Below are positions 17,172-26,417 of a DNA stretch of 64,000 bases, piece after piece. A program made the translations under genes and the position numbers. Source of the DNA: DTU072 sp050309775 (lineage in GTDB: Bacteria; Bacillota; Clostridia; Christensenellales; DTU072). The number at the start of each line of letters is the position of its first letter. The first letter of the stretch is position 1. The notes beneath the pieces are model-generated. The model had not been told where the DNA came from and did not search any database. It saw only the letters and a list, made by a program, of their open reading frames with translations. The stretch is taken from positions 62,001-126,000 of the forward strand of contig JBNRMV010000005.1 of assembly GCA_050309775.1 (NCBI GenBank), written 5' to 3'.

Positions 17172-18723
17172 TCTTCCTCCCAAACAGTTTGCTTATGCTC
17201 TTCCATAGCCCGGAGAGCGGCAGCGCGTCGATTTCGTCTGCGTCAAACACGCCCAGCGCAAACAGCGCTATCAGGTACAGCGTTGCTCCCAGCGGAGCCG
17301 CAAGCCACAATGCCCACTTACTGCCGACAAAGCCTAAAGCAAAAATTGTTACGCTCATTATAACACCACAAACGCAAATAAGGCTAATGTTTTTCAACAT
17401 TGAGGGGTTTTTGCCTATCAGATTTCGCAGCAAAACTAAGTTGAGAGCGGCATAAATGCCAAAACTAACCACAGATGCAATTGCCGCGCCCTTTATGCCG
17501 ACAAGCGGCAAAAGTACGAGATTCAGCGCAATTTTCAGCGCAGCGCAAGCCGTAAGCACTTTTACAGGCGAAGTGGTTTTGCCCAACGCCTGCAACACCG
17601 AGGAAGTGATTTGACCTATTGCCAGCGCCAACACATTGGCTGATTCGATACGCATGAGTAAAGCTGCGGTTTTGAGTTGAGCCGTCCCAAGTACGGGATA
17701 CAGCAGCGACAGCGCCTCCTCGGCAAGGAACAGAAAGATTATAATAAACGGCGCTCCGATAATCAATGCCAGCTTTAAGCACATAGCGCTTTTTGCCGTA
17801 ATTGAACCAAGGTTGCGTTTTGCCTTACTTTCTGAGAGCAGCGGCACTACGGCAACACCCAGCGACAAACTCAACACTATCGGCAGATTTATTAAAGGCG
17901 CCACCGTACCGCTCCACAGTCCATAATCGGTGGTGGCGGCGCTTATGCCGGAGCCGCCTTTCAATAGGTTTACTATTAAAAGACTGTCAAAAAAAAGCGA
18001 CATTGGTATAATTATGCCCCCTAGCGTAAGCGGTATGGCTACGGAAGCAACCTCTTTCAGGTAATATTTCATTTCTGTCGCAGAAATACCGCCCGTCAAG
18101 CCTTGCTTTTCACGATATAAGAAAAAAAGCAACAGCATGGTCACCAGTTCCGATGCAGTAACGCCAAGCAAGGCGCCCAACACCGCCGTTTCCAGTCCCT
18201 TTGCAATAAGCAACCGTGCCAAAAGCAAACCGACGATGAGTTTTATTACGCTTTCCGAAACCTGGCTGATTGCCGGCGGCAACATATTTTTGCTGCCCAT
18301 ATAATAACCGCGGAACACAGAAATAACGCTGACAAAGACAATTGAAGGTGCAATGACTACATACCCCGATGCAGTCATGGGATTTGATTGTAGCAGCGAC
18401 AGCGGCTTTGACAGTGCAATCAATACCAATGTCATTGCCATACCCAAAATTGACAAGCCTATAAATGCCGCATGGAACAACTTTGAGATATCTTGTCCAA
18501 GCGCTCTTTTTTGACTTATAAGAATGGCGATAGCTGACGGAACGGCGCCTGACGACAGCGTTAGCAACAACGCGAATACTGGAAAAACCAACTGATAGAC
18601 GCCCATGCCTTCGGCTCCGAGAATGTTTGTCAGCGGAATACGGTAACATGCGCCTGTTATTTTTGCTATAATCGTAGACACCGCCAGCAGCGATGCGCTT
18701 CTTATTAGGGTTTTTTCACTCAA
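17155..18723 (-). CDS. YabM/SpoVB-type polysaccharide or lipid flippase
   Basis: 522-residue membrane protein with about 14 hydrophobic helices, of the MATE-like MVF/polysaccharide-transport superfamily that includes SpoVB, YabM and MurJ. N-terminal TLIRSASLLAVSTIIAKITGACYRIPLTNILGAEGMGVYQLVFP is the classic SpoVB/YabM opening (given here as the family pattern). It begins with TTG, overlapping the spoVT stop as TTGA. The spoVT-yabM-yabN order matches Bacillus, so YabM is the closest guess; a role in lipid-linked peptidoglycan precursor transport in vegetative cells or spores is inferred. Confidence 0.88.
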   Translation of the reverse strand: MSEKTLIRSASLLAVSTIIAKITGACYRIPLTNILGAEGMGVYQLVFPVFALLLTLSSGAVPSAIAILISQKRALGQDISKLFHAAFIGLSILGMAMTLVLIALSKPLSLLQSNPMTASGYVVIAPSIVFVSVISVFRGYYMGSKNMLPPAISQVSESVIKLIVGLLLARLLIAKGLETAVLGALLGVTASELVTMLLLFFLYREKQGLTGGISATEMKYYLKEVASVAIPLTLGGIIIPMSLFFDSLLIVNLLKGGSGISAATTDYGLWSGTVAPLINLPIVLSLSLGVAVVPLLSESKAKRNLGSITAKSAMCLKLALIIGAPFIIIFLFLAEEALSLLYPVLGTAQLKTAALLMRIESANVLALAIGQITSSVLQALGKTTSPVKVLTACAALKIALNLVLLPLVGIKGAAIASVVSFGIYAALNLVLLRNLIGKNPSMLKNISLICVCGVIMSVTIFALGFVGSKWALWLAAPLGATLYLIALFALGVFDADEIDALPLSGLWKSISKLFGRKNVITR

Positions 18724-19244
18724 AACTGCTTTGAAAGAAACTCTGCGGCAATTTCGGCTATCTTAAGACCGCATTCACCGGCGCCCTTTTGAGAAACTAT
18801 GATGACGCCGCCAATGATATCCCCTTTATGAAGTATAGGAGCCACCGCCATATCCTTGCAGCTTTCTTTTTCACCAGTGATACTTACGGTTTCTGCCCCG
18901 GTCAGATATACGCTCTTGCGGCCTTGTATAATTTTCTCCACATCGGCAGAAATTTGTTTCGACAAATAAAAACTCTTGTCTGCGGCGCAAGCCACTATGT
19001 TGTCATTGTCGCAAATAAGCGTGTTGTCTCCGCACACTTTATAAATTGTGTCGGCATACTCCTGTTCAAAATCTTTGAGCGCTTTTATTGCCGAATATTT
19101 TTTAAGCACAATTTTTGAATTGTTGTATACGCTGACCTCCATTTCTTCACCCTCTTTTATGCGCAAGGTTCTTCTCATTTCCTTAGGAATGACTACTCTG
19201 CCAAGTTCGTCGACTCTGCGTACTATCCCGGTTGTTTCTTCCAT
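18720..19244 (-). CDS. spoVT: Stage V sporulation regulator SpoVT
   Basis: 174 residues. The N-terminal AbrB-type swapped-hairpin DNA-binding domain (TGIVRRVDELGRVVIPKE) is followed by a GAF-like sensor domain (about 55-174). In Bacillus it tunes sigma-G genes in the forespore. Its presence, with the conserved downstream yabM and mazG, suggests a spore former or a recent descendant of one; AbrB/GAF homologues also exist in non-sporulating clostridia. RBS GGAGGAG is strong. I found no clear sigma-A promoter in the 150 bases upstream (19249-19398), as would be expected if a sporulation sigma factor is used. Confidence 0.9.
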   Translation of the reverse strand: MEETTGIVRRVDELGRVVIPKEMRRTLRIKEGEEMEVSVYNNSKIVLKKYSAIKALKDFEQEYADTIYKVCGDNTLICDNDNIVACAADKSFYLSKQISADVEKIIQGRKSVYLTGAETVSITGEKESCKDMAVAPILHKGDIIGGVIIVSQKGAGECGLKIAEIAAEFLSKQF

Positions 19245-19404
19245 ATAAACTCCTCCACTTTAATAGTAGATTGTGATAGTTTGAGTTTAATATTACATTA
19301 AATGGCAGGTTTTCAAGCGCTTTTTTAGGCGCTTTTAATTACGGATAATGCCAAATGGACCGCCGGCAGAATAAATACCGCTCCATTTTAATATACATTT
19401 GATT

Positions 19405-19848
19405 ATGAGCGCTTATAAAAGAATAGTTGCCCTTGCTGTTGGTATGAGCGTTGTGCTTGCTTTCAGCGTGGCAAACGACATCTTGACACGCCATTATTTA
19501 TCGGCGCCGCCTCTTTACGCCCTTTCTGCCTATGTCACGCTGGGTTTTGCCGAAAACTTCATTATGGCGCTGCTTATCGGCGAAAGCCTGCTGAAAAAGA
19601 ACTACAAGCAGTATTTGCCGTTGTGGATATGTCTGTTCTGTTTGGATTTTTTGTCAACGCTCTTTTTGCTGACAATTAACAGCCGTTATCTTTGTTTTGC
19701 CGCCAGTTTCGTTTGCGTAGCCGCCAGTATGCACTTGCTTTTTCTCTACATAAAAAATACCAGATACCTTGGGTTTTTGATGTTGCCCGTGGTGGTCTGG
19801 TATATTTATTTGTTTCTCAACAACTATGCCGCTGTGCTTATGGGCTAG
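19405..19848 (+). CDS. TspO/MBR-like membrane protein (divergent)
   Basis: 147 residues from the ATG (a TTG lies two codons upstream; neither has a Shine-Dalgarno sequence). Five hydrophobic segments are evident. The C-terminal half follows the TspO layout: a helix with LPLWICLFCLDFLSTLF in the place of QLxLNxxWSxxFF, a short helix, a basic-aromatic IKNTRYLGF, then LPVVVWYIYLFLNNYAAVL resembling the family ending PYxxWxxfAxxLNxxi. The usual Trp-rich ligand pocket is poorly kept, so tetrapyrrole binding is doubtful. Its TAG stop is palindromically shared with the rnfB stop on the other strand. Confidence 0.55.
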   Translation: MSAYKRIVALAVGMSVVLAFSVANDILTRHYLSAPPLYALSAYVTLGFAENFIMALLIGESLLKKNYKQYLPLWICLFCLDFLSTLFLLTINSRYLCFAASFVCVAASMHLLFLYIKNTRYLGFLMLPVVVWYIYLFLNNYAAVLMG

Positions 19849-20633
19849 TCCAGCGTCAAAATGCTCTTTGATGGACATTTCTCCACGCATTTGCGGCAAT
19901 TTGTGCATTTGTCATAATCAAAAACCGGCAAACCGTCCTTCATAGTAATAGCGTCAAATTCGCATACCTTTGCGCACAGTCCGCAGCCTATGCAACCGAC
20001 AGAACAAATGCTTCTGACATCCTTGCCCTTGTCATGACTGCTGCAAGCAATATAAACCTTGGCTTTGGCAGATATCCTTCTCATAAGGCTCTTGGGGCAT
20101 GCAAGAATACATGTGCCGCATTGTACACATTTGTCCTGCAATACCACGGCTACGCCGTTGCCGGGAATGTCTATGGCGTGATACGGACAGGCATCGACAC
20201 ATTTTCCGGCGCCGATACAGCCTGTGGGACATGCCTTTCTGCCGCCGGCAAGCAGCTCTATACTTGCGCAGTCGCCATAGCCCTGATAGTCGTACTTGTC
20301 AAGGCATCTTGCGCCGCCGTTGCAAGCGCATACAACAATAGTCGGCTCTGTTTCGCACAGTTCACAGCCAATAATTTCGGTAATCTTTTTTTTGTTTTCT
20401 TGGGGTGTTGCCGAGCAGTCCGAAAGTTTTGCCTTTCCTTCAACAAGCGCCTTTGCAAAGGCAGCGCAACCTGCTTCGCCGCATGCGCCGCAGTTGGCTC
20501 CGGCAAGCAGCTCATTGACTTTTTCTTCTCTTTCATCTCTGACAACCGCCAGCTTCTGACCGGCAATCGCCAGCATTACGGCAAAGACCGCCGCCAGAAT
20601 TCCCAATATAATTAGTGGTAAAACTATTTGCAT
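19845..20633 (-). CDS. rnfB: Rnf complex subunit RnfB
   Basis: Electron-entry subunit of the ferredoxin:NAD+ oxidoreductase. 262 residues: N-terminal membrane helix (about 3-25), a 4Fe-4S domain with CGACGEAGC and a downstream Cys (about 48-75), then several 4Fe-4S motifs, including CVDACP, CVQCGTCILACP, CIGCGLCAKVCE and CTNCRKCVEKCP. That is more clusters than the short proteobacterial RsxB carries and typical of clostridial RnfB. Last gene of the operon, 18 bases after rnfA; RBS AAGGAG. Its stop overlaps that of the convergent TspO-like gene in a CTAG. Confidence 0.96.
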   Translation of the reverse strand: MQIVLPLIILGILAAVFAVMLAIAGQKLAVVRDEREEKVNELLAGANCGACGEAGCAAFAKALVEGKAKLSDCSATPQENKKKITEIIGCELCETEPTIVVCACNGGARCLDKYDYQGYGDCASIELLAGGRKACPTGCIGAGKCVDACPYHAIDIPGNGVAVVLQDKCVQCGTCILACPKSLMRRISAKAKVYIACSSHDKGKDVRSICSVGCIGCGLCAKVCEFDAITMKDGLPVFDYDKCTNCRKCVEKCPSKSILTLD

Positions 20634-20651
20634 TTTTTGCTCCTTCTTCCG

Positions 20652-21230
20652 CTAAAAAGTCATTCCCGAGAACGCTGCAAACGCCAGACTCATTATGCCT
20701 GCGCAAATAAGCGTTATGGGAAAGCCTCTAAATGGTACGGGGATATAAGACCTTTCAAGCCTTTCTCTGATACCCGCAAGTAATAGAATTGCCAAAGTAA
20801 AACCTACGCCCGAAGCCGCTCCGTTTACAAAGCTGATGAGCAGATTCATTTGCGTAAAGGTGGTGACATTCATTATTGCCACACCAAGCACGGCGCAGTT
20901 CGTGGTGATGAGCGGAAGATAAACTCCAAGTGCGCTGTAAAGCGCCGGAGTAAACTTCTTCAGTACCATTTCAACAAGCTGCACCAGCGCGGCAATAACC
21001 AATATGAATACTATTGTTTGGAGATATACAACATCAAATCTTATGAGCAAAAGATTTATGGCATATGTGATAACCGACGCTATGCCCATAACAAATATAA
21101 CGGCAAAGCCCATGCCAAGCGCTGTGTCCGTCTTTTTGCTGACGCCAAGGAAAGGACATATTCCCAAGAACTGGCTCAAAATAAAGTTGTTTATAAATAT
21201 GGCATTTATTATTAATACAATATAAAACAT
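20652..21230 (-). CDS. rnfA: Rnf complex subunit RnfA
   Basis: 192-residue integral membrane subunit with six helices. Start MFYIVLIINAIFINNFILSQ and the following GICPFLGVSKK are diagnostic; the Cys pair here and in TTNCAVLGV belongs to the membrane-embedded iron-sulfur site between RnfA and RnfE known from structures. Its ATG overlaps the rnfE stop by one base (TAATG), with AGGAGG upstream. Confidence 0.97.
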   Translation of the reverse strand: MFYIVLIINAIFINNFILSQFLGICPFLGVSKKTDTALGMGFAVIFVMGIASVITYAINLLLIRFDVVYLQTIVFILVIAALVQLVEMVLKKFTPALYSALGVYLPLITTNCAVLGVAIMNVTTFTQMNLLISFVNGAASGVGFTLAILLLAGIRERLERSYIPVPFRGFPITLICAGIMSLAFAAFSGMTF

Positions 21231-21901
21231 TATTTAGCCTCCTGTTCGTGTCCGATATCGGCGCTTTGCTTGCGCGCGTTCTTTCTGCTTTCGATTTTTT
21301 CAACAATGACATTGAACGCCACCATAAGGAAGCCGAATATAAAGAAACCGCCTGCGGGAAGAATGAATACCGTCATTGCCGCATCGCTAAGTCCGGGAAT
21401 GGCAAACATCTTGTCGCCTATGCTGACGGCGCCTGCGCCCAACAACTCCCTGACCAATCCCATAATCGTCAACGCCAGAGTAAAGCCCAAGCCCATGCCT
21501 ACTCCGTCTATCATTGACGGCAACACCGGATTGCTGTTTGCAAAGGATTCTGCCCGGGCAAGAATGACACAATTCACGACAATGAGCGGAATATACAGCC
21601 CAAGCGAATCATTGAGCGCCGGCAGATATGCTTTCAAAAACATTTCTACAACTATAACAAATGTGGCTATCACAAGCACATATGCAGGTATTCTGACCTT
21701 GTCGGGGATAATGTTCCGAAGCAGAGAGATGAGCATGTTTGAGCAAATAAGCACAAATGTCGTGGCAAGTCCCATACTAAGCCCATTCATGGCGCTTGTG
21801 GTGACGGCAAGCGTCGGACAAGTACCTAGAACAAGTCTGAAAGCCGGGTTATTCTTAATAATGCCGTTCTTAAAGACATCAAAATTTTTATTTATCCTCA
21901 T
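21230..21901 (-). CDS. rnfE: Rnf complex subunit RnfE
   Basis: 223 residues from MRINKNF. This start is preferred over one 21 bases upstream because GGAGG lies seven bases before it. A six-helix paralogue of RnfA with inverted topology; hallmarks are NPAFRLVLGTCPTLAV and VNCVILARAESFA, holding the Cys ligands shared with RnfA. Overlaps rnfG by 14 bases. Confidence 0.96.
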   Translation of the reverse strand: MRINKNFDVFKNGIIKNNPAFRLVLGTCPTLAVTTSAMNGLSMGLATTFVLICSNMLISLLRNIIPDKVRIPAYVLVIATFVIVVEMFLKAYLPALNDSLGLYIPLIVVNCVILARAESFANSNPVLPSMIDGVGMGLGFTLALTIMGLVRELLGAGAVSIGDKMFAIPGLSDAAMTVFILPAGGFFIFGFLMVAFNVIVEKIESRKNARKQSADIGHEQEAK

Positions 21902-22547
21902 TGTTGCCCTCCATGTAATCATAGAATGCCAAAGCGGCTTTGACGGCGTACTTGACGCCGTTTGAGGTCTTTGTGGCGCCGCTGACTGCCTCTATTTCGC
22001 TGTTGGCGGAAGGTGTGGCGGAGCTGTGACTGTCGGCGTCAGTATCTCCCTCTTTTGAAAAGCCCCATTCAAGTTTTATGCCCTCTGCGCTTCTTTCGGT
22101 TGTTTCATCGTCCGCAAAGAAATCATAGCTCAATCCCATATATTGCTGCAAATAACTCTGCGCTAAGGCTTTTGAACCCAAACCGGGGGTCTCACTGTTG
22201 CCCTCGCCATTTATGGAATGCACCTTGCCGTCTTTGATTATTACGATAAGCTGCAAGCCGCTGCCGCTGTATGCCTTGTCGGATTTTGATTTAATGATAT
22301 ACGCTCCGTCCTCTGCGACAAAAGCATTGAGAATTTTTGTGTCCTGCAAGTTGTCGTATGCGGAAATATCCAACACTTCTTTTATGGGTGAGGCGTACAG
22401 TTTTTTTACTTGCGCCTTCAGCGCTTCGGTTTCGTCAACCGCCGTCACCTTATTCATAACTCCCAGCAACAAGCCTGCAACCACGGCAATGGCTGTCAAA
22501 ACTATTATTATAGTAATTATTTCCTTTCCTGCTTTTATGTCTTTCAT
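21888..22547 (-). CDS. rnfG: Rnf complex subunit RnfG
   Basis: 219 residues: one N-terminal membrane helix (about 9-30) and an extracytoplasmic FMN-binding domain. The flavinylation motif SGATKTSNGV (about 190-200) carries the Thr to which FMN is attached by a phosphoester bond. A Ser/Ala/Asp-rich insert (HSSATPSANSE) precedes it. The apbE flavin transferase needed to load it is not in the window. Its ATG overlaps the rnfD stop (TAATG). Confidence 0.95.
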   Translation of the reverse strand: MKDIKAGKEIITIIIVLTAIAVVAGLLLGVMNKVTAVDETEALKAQVKKLYASPIKEVLDISAYDNLQDTKILNAFVAEDGAYIIKSKSDKAYSGSGLQLIVIIKDGKVHSINGEGNSETPGLGSKALAQSYLQQYMGLSYDFFADDETTERSAEGIKLEWGFSKEGDTDADSHSSATPSANSEIEAVSGATKTSNGVKYAVKAALAFYDYMEGNNEDK

Positions 22548-23572
22548 TATGCGGCCTCCTTCTTGGCGAACGGCTTTTTCTTTTCCGCGCCGAATACTCT
22601 GGGGCGAATGTACTTGTCTAGCAGCGGTGTGACAAGATTCATAAGCAGTATGGCAAAGGACACGCCCTCGGGATAGCCGCCAAATCGCCTAATTATCATT
22701 GTCAGCGCTCCGCAGCCGACGGCAAAAATAATTACGCCCAGCGCAGTGTTCGGGCTGGTGGCATAATCTGTCGCCATAAAGAAAGCGCCCAGCATAAGAC
22801 CGCCGCCTAGTATAGAAGGCAATATATACATATAGCCCTTGTCATAAAGTATCAGACTGAAAACAGAGGCTGTGACAATATATATAACGGGAACTTTCCA
22901 GTCAATTATTTTCATTGCTATAAGATAAATGCCGCCTAACAAAAGAGCAAGCGCGCTGACTTCGCCTATGCTGCCGCCGATACTGCCAAGGAACATATTC
23001 AGTATGGGCAATGTTCCTGAACCTGTGACTAAACTTCCTTTTACTATAGCAAGCGGAGTAGCCGAGGTGACTGCGTCGACGGTGCCGAACATCTCAGGCA
23101 AACGAGAAAAGAAAACTCCGAAGCCCTGCGAATAGTCCAGCGGTTTTGCAAAAGTCGTCATAGCGCCCGTCCAGGCAAGCATGCAAAAAATTCTGCCCGT
23201 CAATGCAGGATTGGCAAAGTTTTTGCCCAAGCCGCCAAACAGCATTTTTACTACCATAATGGAGAAAAAACCGCCTATAATGGGAATATATACCGGAACT
23301 GTCGGAGGCATGTTGAGTCCCAGCAACAAACCTGTGACGACTGCCGAAAGGTCGGTCAGCGTCTGAGGTTTTTTCAGCGCTTTATTAAACAAGAATTCCG
23401 CCAGCATGCAAGAGCCTATGGAAAGCGCAATCACAATAAGGCTGGTAACGCCAAAAATGATTATGCCGGCAAGCGTGGTGGGTATCAAAGCAATAATGAC
23501 ATGCAGCATTATTCTTTGGGTGGTCATTGGGCTGCCGATATGCGGAGAGGCAGATACTAAAAGTTTGTTCAT
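22547..23572 (-). CDS. rnfD: Rnf complex subunit RnfD
   Basis: 341 residues from MNKLLVSASPHI. An earlier in-frame start would add 32 residues lying inside rnfC and is unlike the family. About ten membrane helices; the covalent-FMN motif VTSATPLAIV is the RnfD version of SGAT. Starts two bases after the rnfC stop. Ion translocation in Rnf is attributed to the RnfD/RnfA/RnfE membrane module; whether the ion is sodium or proton cannot be read by eye. Confidence 0.95.
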   Translation of the reverse strand: MNKLLVSASPHIGSPMTTQRIMLHVIIALIPTTLAGIIIFGVTSLIVIALSIGSCMLAEFLFNKALKKPQTLTDLSAVVTGLLLGLNMPPTVPVYIPIIGGFFSIMVVKMLFGGLGKNFANPALTGRIFCMLAWTGAMTTFAKPLDYSQGFGVFFSRLPEMFGTVDAVTSATPLAIVKGSLVTGSGTLPILNMFLGSIGGSIGEVSALALLLGGIYLIAMKIIDWKVPVIYIVTASVFSLILYDKGYMYILPSILGGGLMLGAFFMATDYATSPNTALGVIIFAVGCGALTMIIRRFGGYPEGVSFAILLMNLVTPLLDKYIRPRVFGAEKKKPFAKKEAA

Positions 23573-23574
23573 AA

Positions 23575-24855
23575 TTATTTCTTCCGCTCCTTCAATAATT
23601 TTTTTCCTAAACGCATGGACTGCACAAGCGGTATTCTTGCGGGGCATACATAAGCGCAGCAACCGCACTCAATACATGAGCAGACATCGTATTTTTCCAC
23701 AAGGTCAAGGTCGCCTTTCTGCGCATATGCGTCAAGCAGCATAGGCATAAGATTCATCGGGCATGCTCTGTGACATCTTGCGCAGTTTATGCAGGTATTT
23801 CCTGTGGAATGGCTTATTTCTTCTTCCGTCATAAGCAAAAGGCACGAAGTGGCTTTGACTACAACGGCATTCAGGTTGGCCTGCGGAACTCCCATCATGG
23901 GTCCGCCGCTTATTACCTTGCGGTATTCGTTTTTGCCCAGTCTTTCGGCTATCTCCTCAAACGGCATTCCTGTTCTGACATATAGATTCTTGGGATTTTT
24001 TATGCCGCCTCCGGTGACCGTCATATATCTTTGGTAACTTGTTTTGCCAAGCGTTACGGCTTCGTATGTCGCCAGCGCCGTCGCCACATTGTCGACAACA
24101 CAACCGACATCAGCCGGTAATTTGCCCTTCGGAACCTCCAGCCCCGTCAAGGCGTAAATGAGTTGTTTTTCGCCGCCTTGCGGATATTTGGTTGCGACTG
24201 CAACAACCTCAATATCTCCGGCATGCCGTTTCATAACCTCTATGGCATCGGGCTTGTTGTCCTCTATGCCCAGAATGGCTTTTTCTGCGCCTAAAGCCTT
24301 TTGCAGCAATTTTATGCCTGCAATAATTTCTTCAGGGCGTTCCAGCATAAGGCGGTAGTCAGCTGTGATATAAGGCTCGCATTCTGCGCCGTTTATGATA
24401 AGGGTACTGACTGGGTTGCAAGGGCTGAGCTTGACATGGGTAGGAAAAGCCGCTCCGCCCATACCCACAATGCCGGCTTCTTTGACGCGGTTTATGATGT
24501 CCTTTGCGCTCGGCTCCTCAATGACCGGCAAACGCTCTTCTTCATAGCGGCCGTCATTTTTTATTATTATGTGTCTTATTTTATTGCCCAGAACGCACTC
24601 TCTGAAGGCAAACCCCTCCACTTCGCCGCTGACGCTGCTGTACACATTTGCCGATACAAAACCGTTTGCTACGGCTATCAGTGTGCCAGCCTTAACAAGG
24701 TCGCCCTTGTTGACCGTGGGCGTGCAGAATGCTCCGATATGCTGGCTTATCGGGATATAAACCCTCTCGCCCGGCTCCATAATTTCAAAGGCAAGACCCT
24801 TAGTAAGCTCCTTGTTGGATTTCGGGTGAATGCCTTTCTTAAAAGTAGCTTTCAA
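23575..24855 (-). CDS. rnfC: Rnf complex subunit RnfC
   Basis: NADH-binding peripheral subunit, 426 residues. N-terminal barrel-sandwich segment (GIHPKSNKEL...), the FMN/NADH fold with GMGGAAFPTHVKL (about 130-145), the SLBB-like region and two 4Fe-4S motifs near the C-terminus (CINCARCHRACP and CSCIECGCCAYVCP). It begins with TTG, with AAGGAGA seven bases upstream. First gene of rnfCDGEAB, the standard clostridial order. Confidence 0.96.
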   Translation of the reverse strand: MKATFKKGIHPKSNKELTKGLAFEIMEPGERVYIPISQHIGAFCTPTVNKGDLVKAGTLIAVANGFVSANVYSSVSGEVEGFAFRECVLGNKIRHIIIKNDGRYEEERLPVIEEPSAKDIINRVKEAGIVGMGGAAFPTHVKLSPCNPVSTLIINGAECEPYITADYRLMLERPEEIIAGIKLLQKALGAEKAILGIEDNKPDAIEVMKRHAGDIEVVAVATKYPQGGEKQLIYALTGLEVPKGKLPADVGCVVDNVATALATYEAVTLGKTSYQRYMTVTGGGIKNPKNLYVRTGMPFEEIAERLGKNEYRKVISGGPMMGVPQANLNAVVVKATSCLLLMTEEEISHSTGNTCINCARCHRACPMNLMPMLLDAYAQKGDLDLVEKYDVCSCIECGCCAYVCPARIPLVQSMRLGKKLLKERKK

Positions 24856-24886
24856 AATAAAATCTCCTTTTTTGTTGTCTTAAGCT

Positions 24887-24915
24887 ATTATAGAACTCAA
24901 ACTAAGTAAAGTAAA
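24887..24915 (-). promoter_or_regulatory. Promoter of the rnf operon
   Basis: TTTACT, 17 bases, TATAAT on the minus strand, with the rnfC start about 30 bases downstream. Confidence 0.6.
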
Positions 24916-24935
24916 ACAAATTTACCGGTTTTTGA

Positions 24936-26417
24936 TTACTTAATGCCGATATTTGCAATCTTGATTTCTTTTATGTCCGAAAGCGTAAATACATCGCTTT
25001 CGCCGTTGCTGTTTATTATGTTGCTCCACAACAGCCTTTCGCCCGTAACGACGGCTTTTTGGGCTGGCGTTATGTCGGTCTTGATTTTCAGATTTTTACC
25101 TACCAAATCAGCCGTAACGGAAAACTTGTAATAGCCGCCGCGATTGGTGTATGCCGTGCTTACAAGGCGATTGCTCTCGTACAGTTCTACTTTTACGCTC
25201 TCTCTCATATTCAAAAAACTGTCGTCGCACAATCCGTTGTCGTTTTCGTCAAAGAAAGCATAGCCGCCTATGACGCCGTTGTTGAGTTTTGACGAATATA
25301 TAACATCGTCCACGGGGTCCTCCGTAAGGTTTTTGCGCATTTCATACACCGCCCCATGTTGAGCCATGACATAAATGGTCGGGGTAGACGGCGCGCCGGC
25401 ATAGTTTTGATTGAAAGTGTCGTCAAAATATTTATACGGCATAGATTCGTTTGTCCAATCTATGGCTACCTGATGTTTGGGCGCAATGGCTGAAAAAAAG
25501 TCTCCGGGAATGTATGCGCTGTTTACTCTGATAAAAATTGTGTTTTCCTCAAGTTCCTTGCGGTGCTTCGCATTTACCAAAATATCCGCATAGCCGCTGT
25601 GAATATACTCTACGGGAATGCCCATAGCGGCGTATTCTTTGCAAATCTCAATGACAAGCCCAGCGCTGCCATTCTCTCCCGTTGTTCTGTCCAGCCAGTC
25701 TATCGGCACATTGTTCGGCTCAGATGACAAGAATGGGTCAAGCATTGTGATTCTGTTGTACATATATCTGGGGTTCATTCCGCCGCCGTCAATGGCTGTC
25801 TTTGTGTAACTTGCGATAGCCATAACAAGCTGCCCGCCCATGGAATGTCCCATCAACCTTATTTCGGGGCTTTTCATGTCATATTTTGTCATAAATTCGT
25901 TGTAATAGGCGACGAACATCTCGGCAAGGCTGTATTGCGGTATATTAACAGTTTCGGCTGTCTTTTCGCCGTTTTCTCCCTTATAATAAAATTTCGTTGC
26001 TTGTGAACTTCTGCCCGACCATTCTTTGCGTTCAATTGAAAACGGGTCTAAATCGTCGGCAAGCTGCGTCCAGCGGAAAATAAAACAATTGTATCCGGCG
26101 TCCTGCCAATACTGCATTCCGCTAAAGCCAATTGACATTTCATACCCGTTGCCGTCTTTCATGCCGTGAGTGGTGATAACCATAGGTTTTGTTTCGTCAA
26201 TTTCAAAATCATCGTAAATCACATTTTTTGCAGTATCTCCGTCATAATAATAAAGCCCAAAACTCGTTGTCTTCAAAGCGTCATGAAGGTCCATTTCGCT
26301 GATCTTGGGTACGACGAATGGCTCCGGTTCGCATTGTTTTTTATAGCCCAACAAAGCTACTGTGGTTGCAAACGCAATGACCAACGCCAATGCAACAATA
26401 ACAATAAGTTTTTTCAT
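24936..26417 (-). CDS. Secreted alpha/beta-hydrolase (lipase/esterase-like) with C-terminal SdrD/Cna-B-like domain
   Basis: 493 residues. A signal peptide or N-terminal anchor (about 3-23) leads into an alpha/beta-hydrolase with the nucleophile elbow GHSMGG (Ser192) and an oxyanion region TTHGMKDGNG. A ~95-residue C-terminal beta domain opens with IGGYAFFDENDNGLCDD and contains YTNRGGYYKF, the pattern of SdrD-B/Cna-B repeats on surface proteins. No LPXTG follows. Substrate is probably a lipid or ester outside the cell, but this is inferred. ATGA overlap with the upstream tsaC-like gene. Confidence 0.8.
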   Translation of the reverse strand: MKKLIVIVALALVIAFATTVALLGYKKQCEPEPFVVPKISEMDLHDALKTTSFGLYYYDGDTAKNVIYDDFEIDETKPMVITTHGMKDGNGYEMSIGFSGMQYWQDAGYNCFIFRWTQLADDLDPFSIERKEWSGRSSQATKFYYKGENGEKTAETVNIPQYSLAEMFVAYYNEFMTKYDMKSPEIRLMGHSMGGQLVMAIASYTKTAIDGGGMNPRYMYNRITMLDPFLSSEPNNVPIDWLDRTTGENGSAGLVIEICKEYAAMGIPVEYIHSGYADILVNAKHRKELEENTIFIRVNSAYIPGDFFSAIAPKHQVAIDWTNESMPYKYFDDTFNQNYAGAPSTPTIYVMAQHGAVYEMRKNLTEDPVDDVIYSSKLNNGVIGGYAFFDENDNGLCDDSFLNMRESVKVELYESNRLVSTAYTNRGGYYKFSVTADLVGKNLKIKTDITPAQKAVVTGERLLWSNIINSNGESDVFTLSDIKEIKIANIGIK

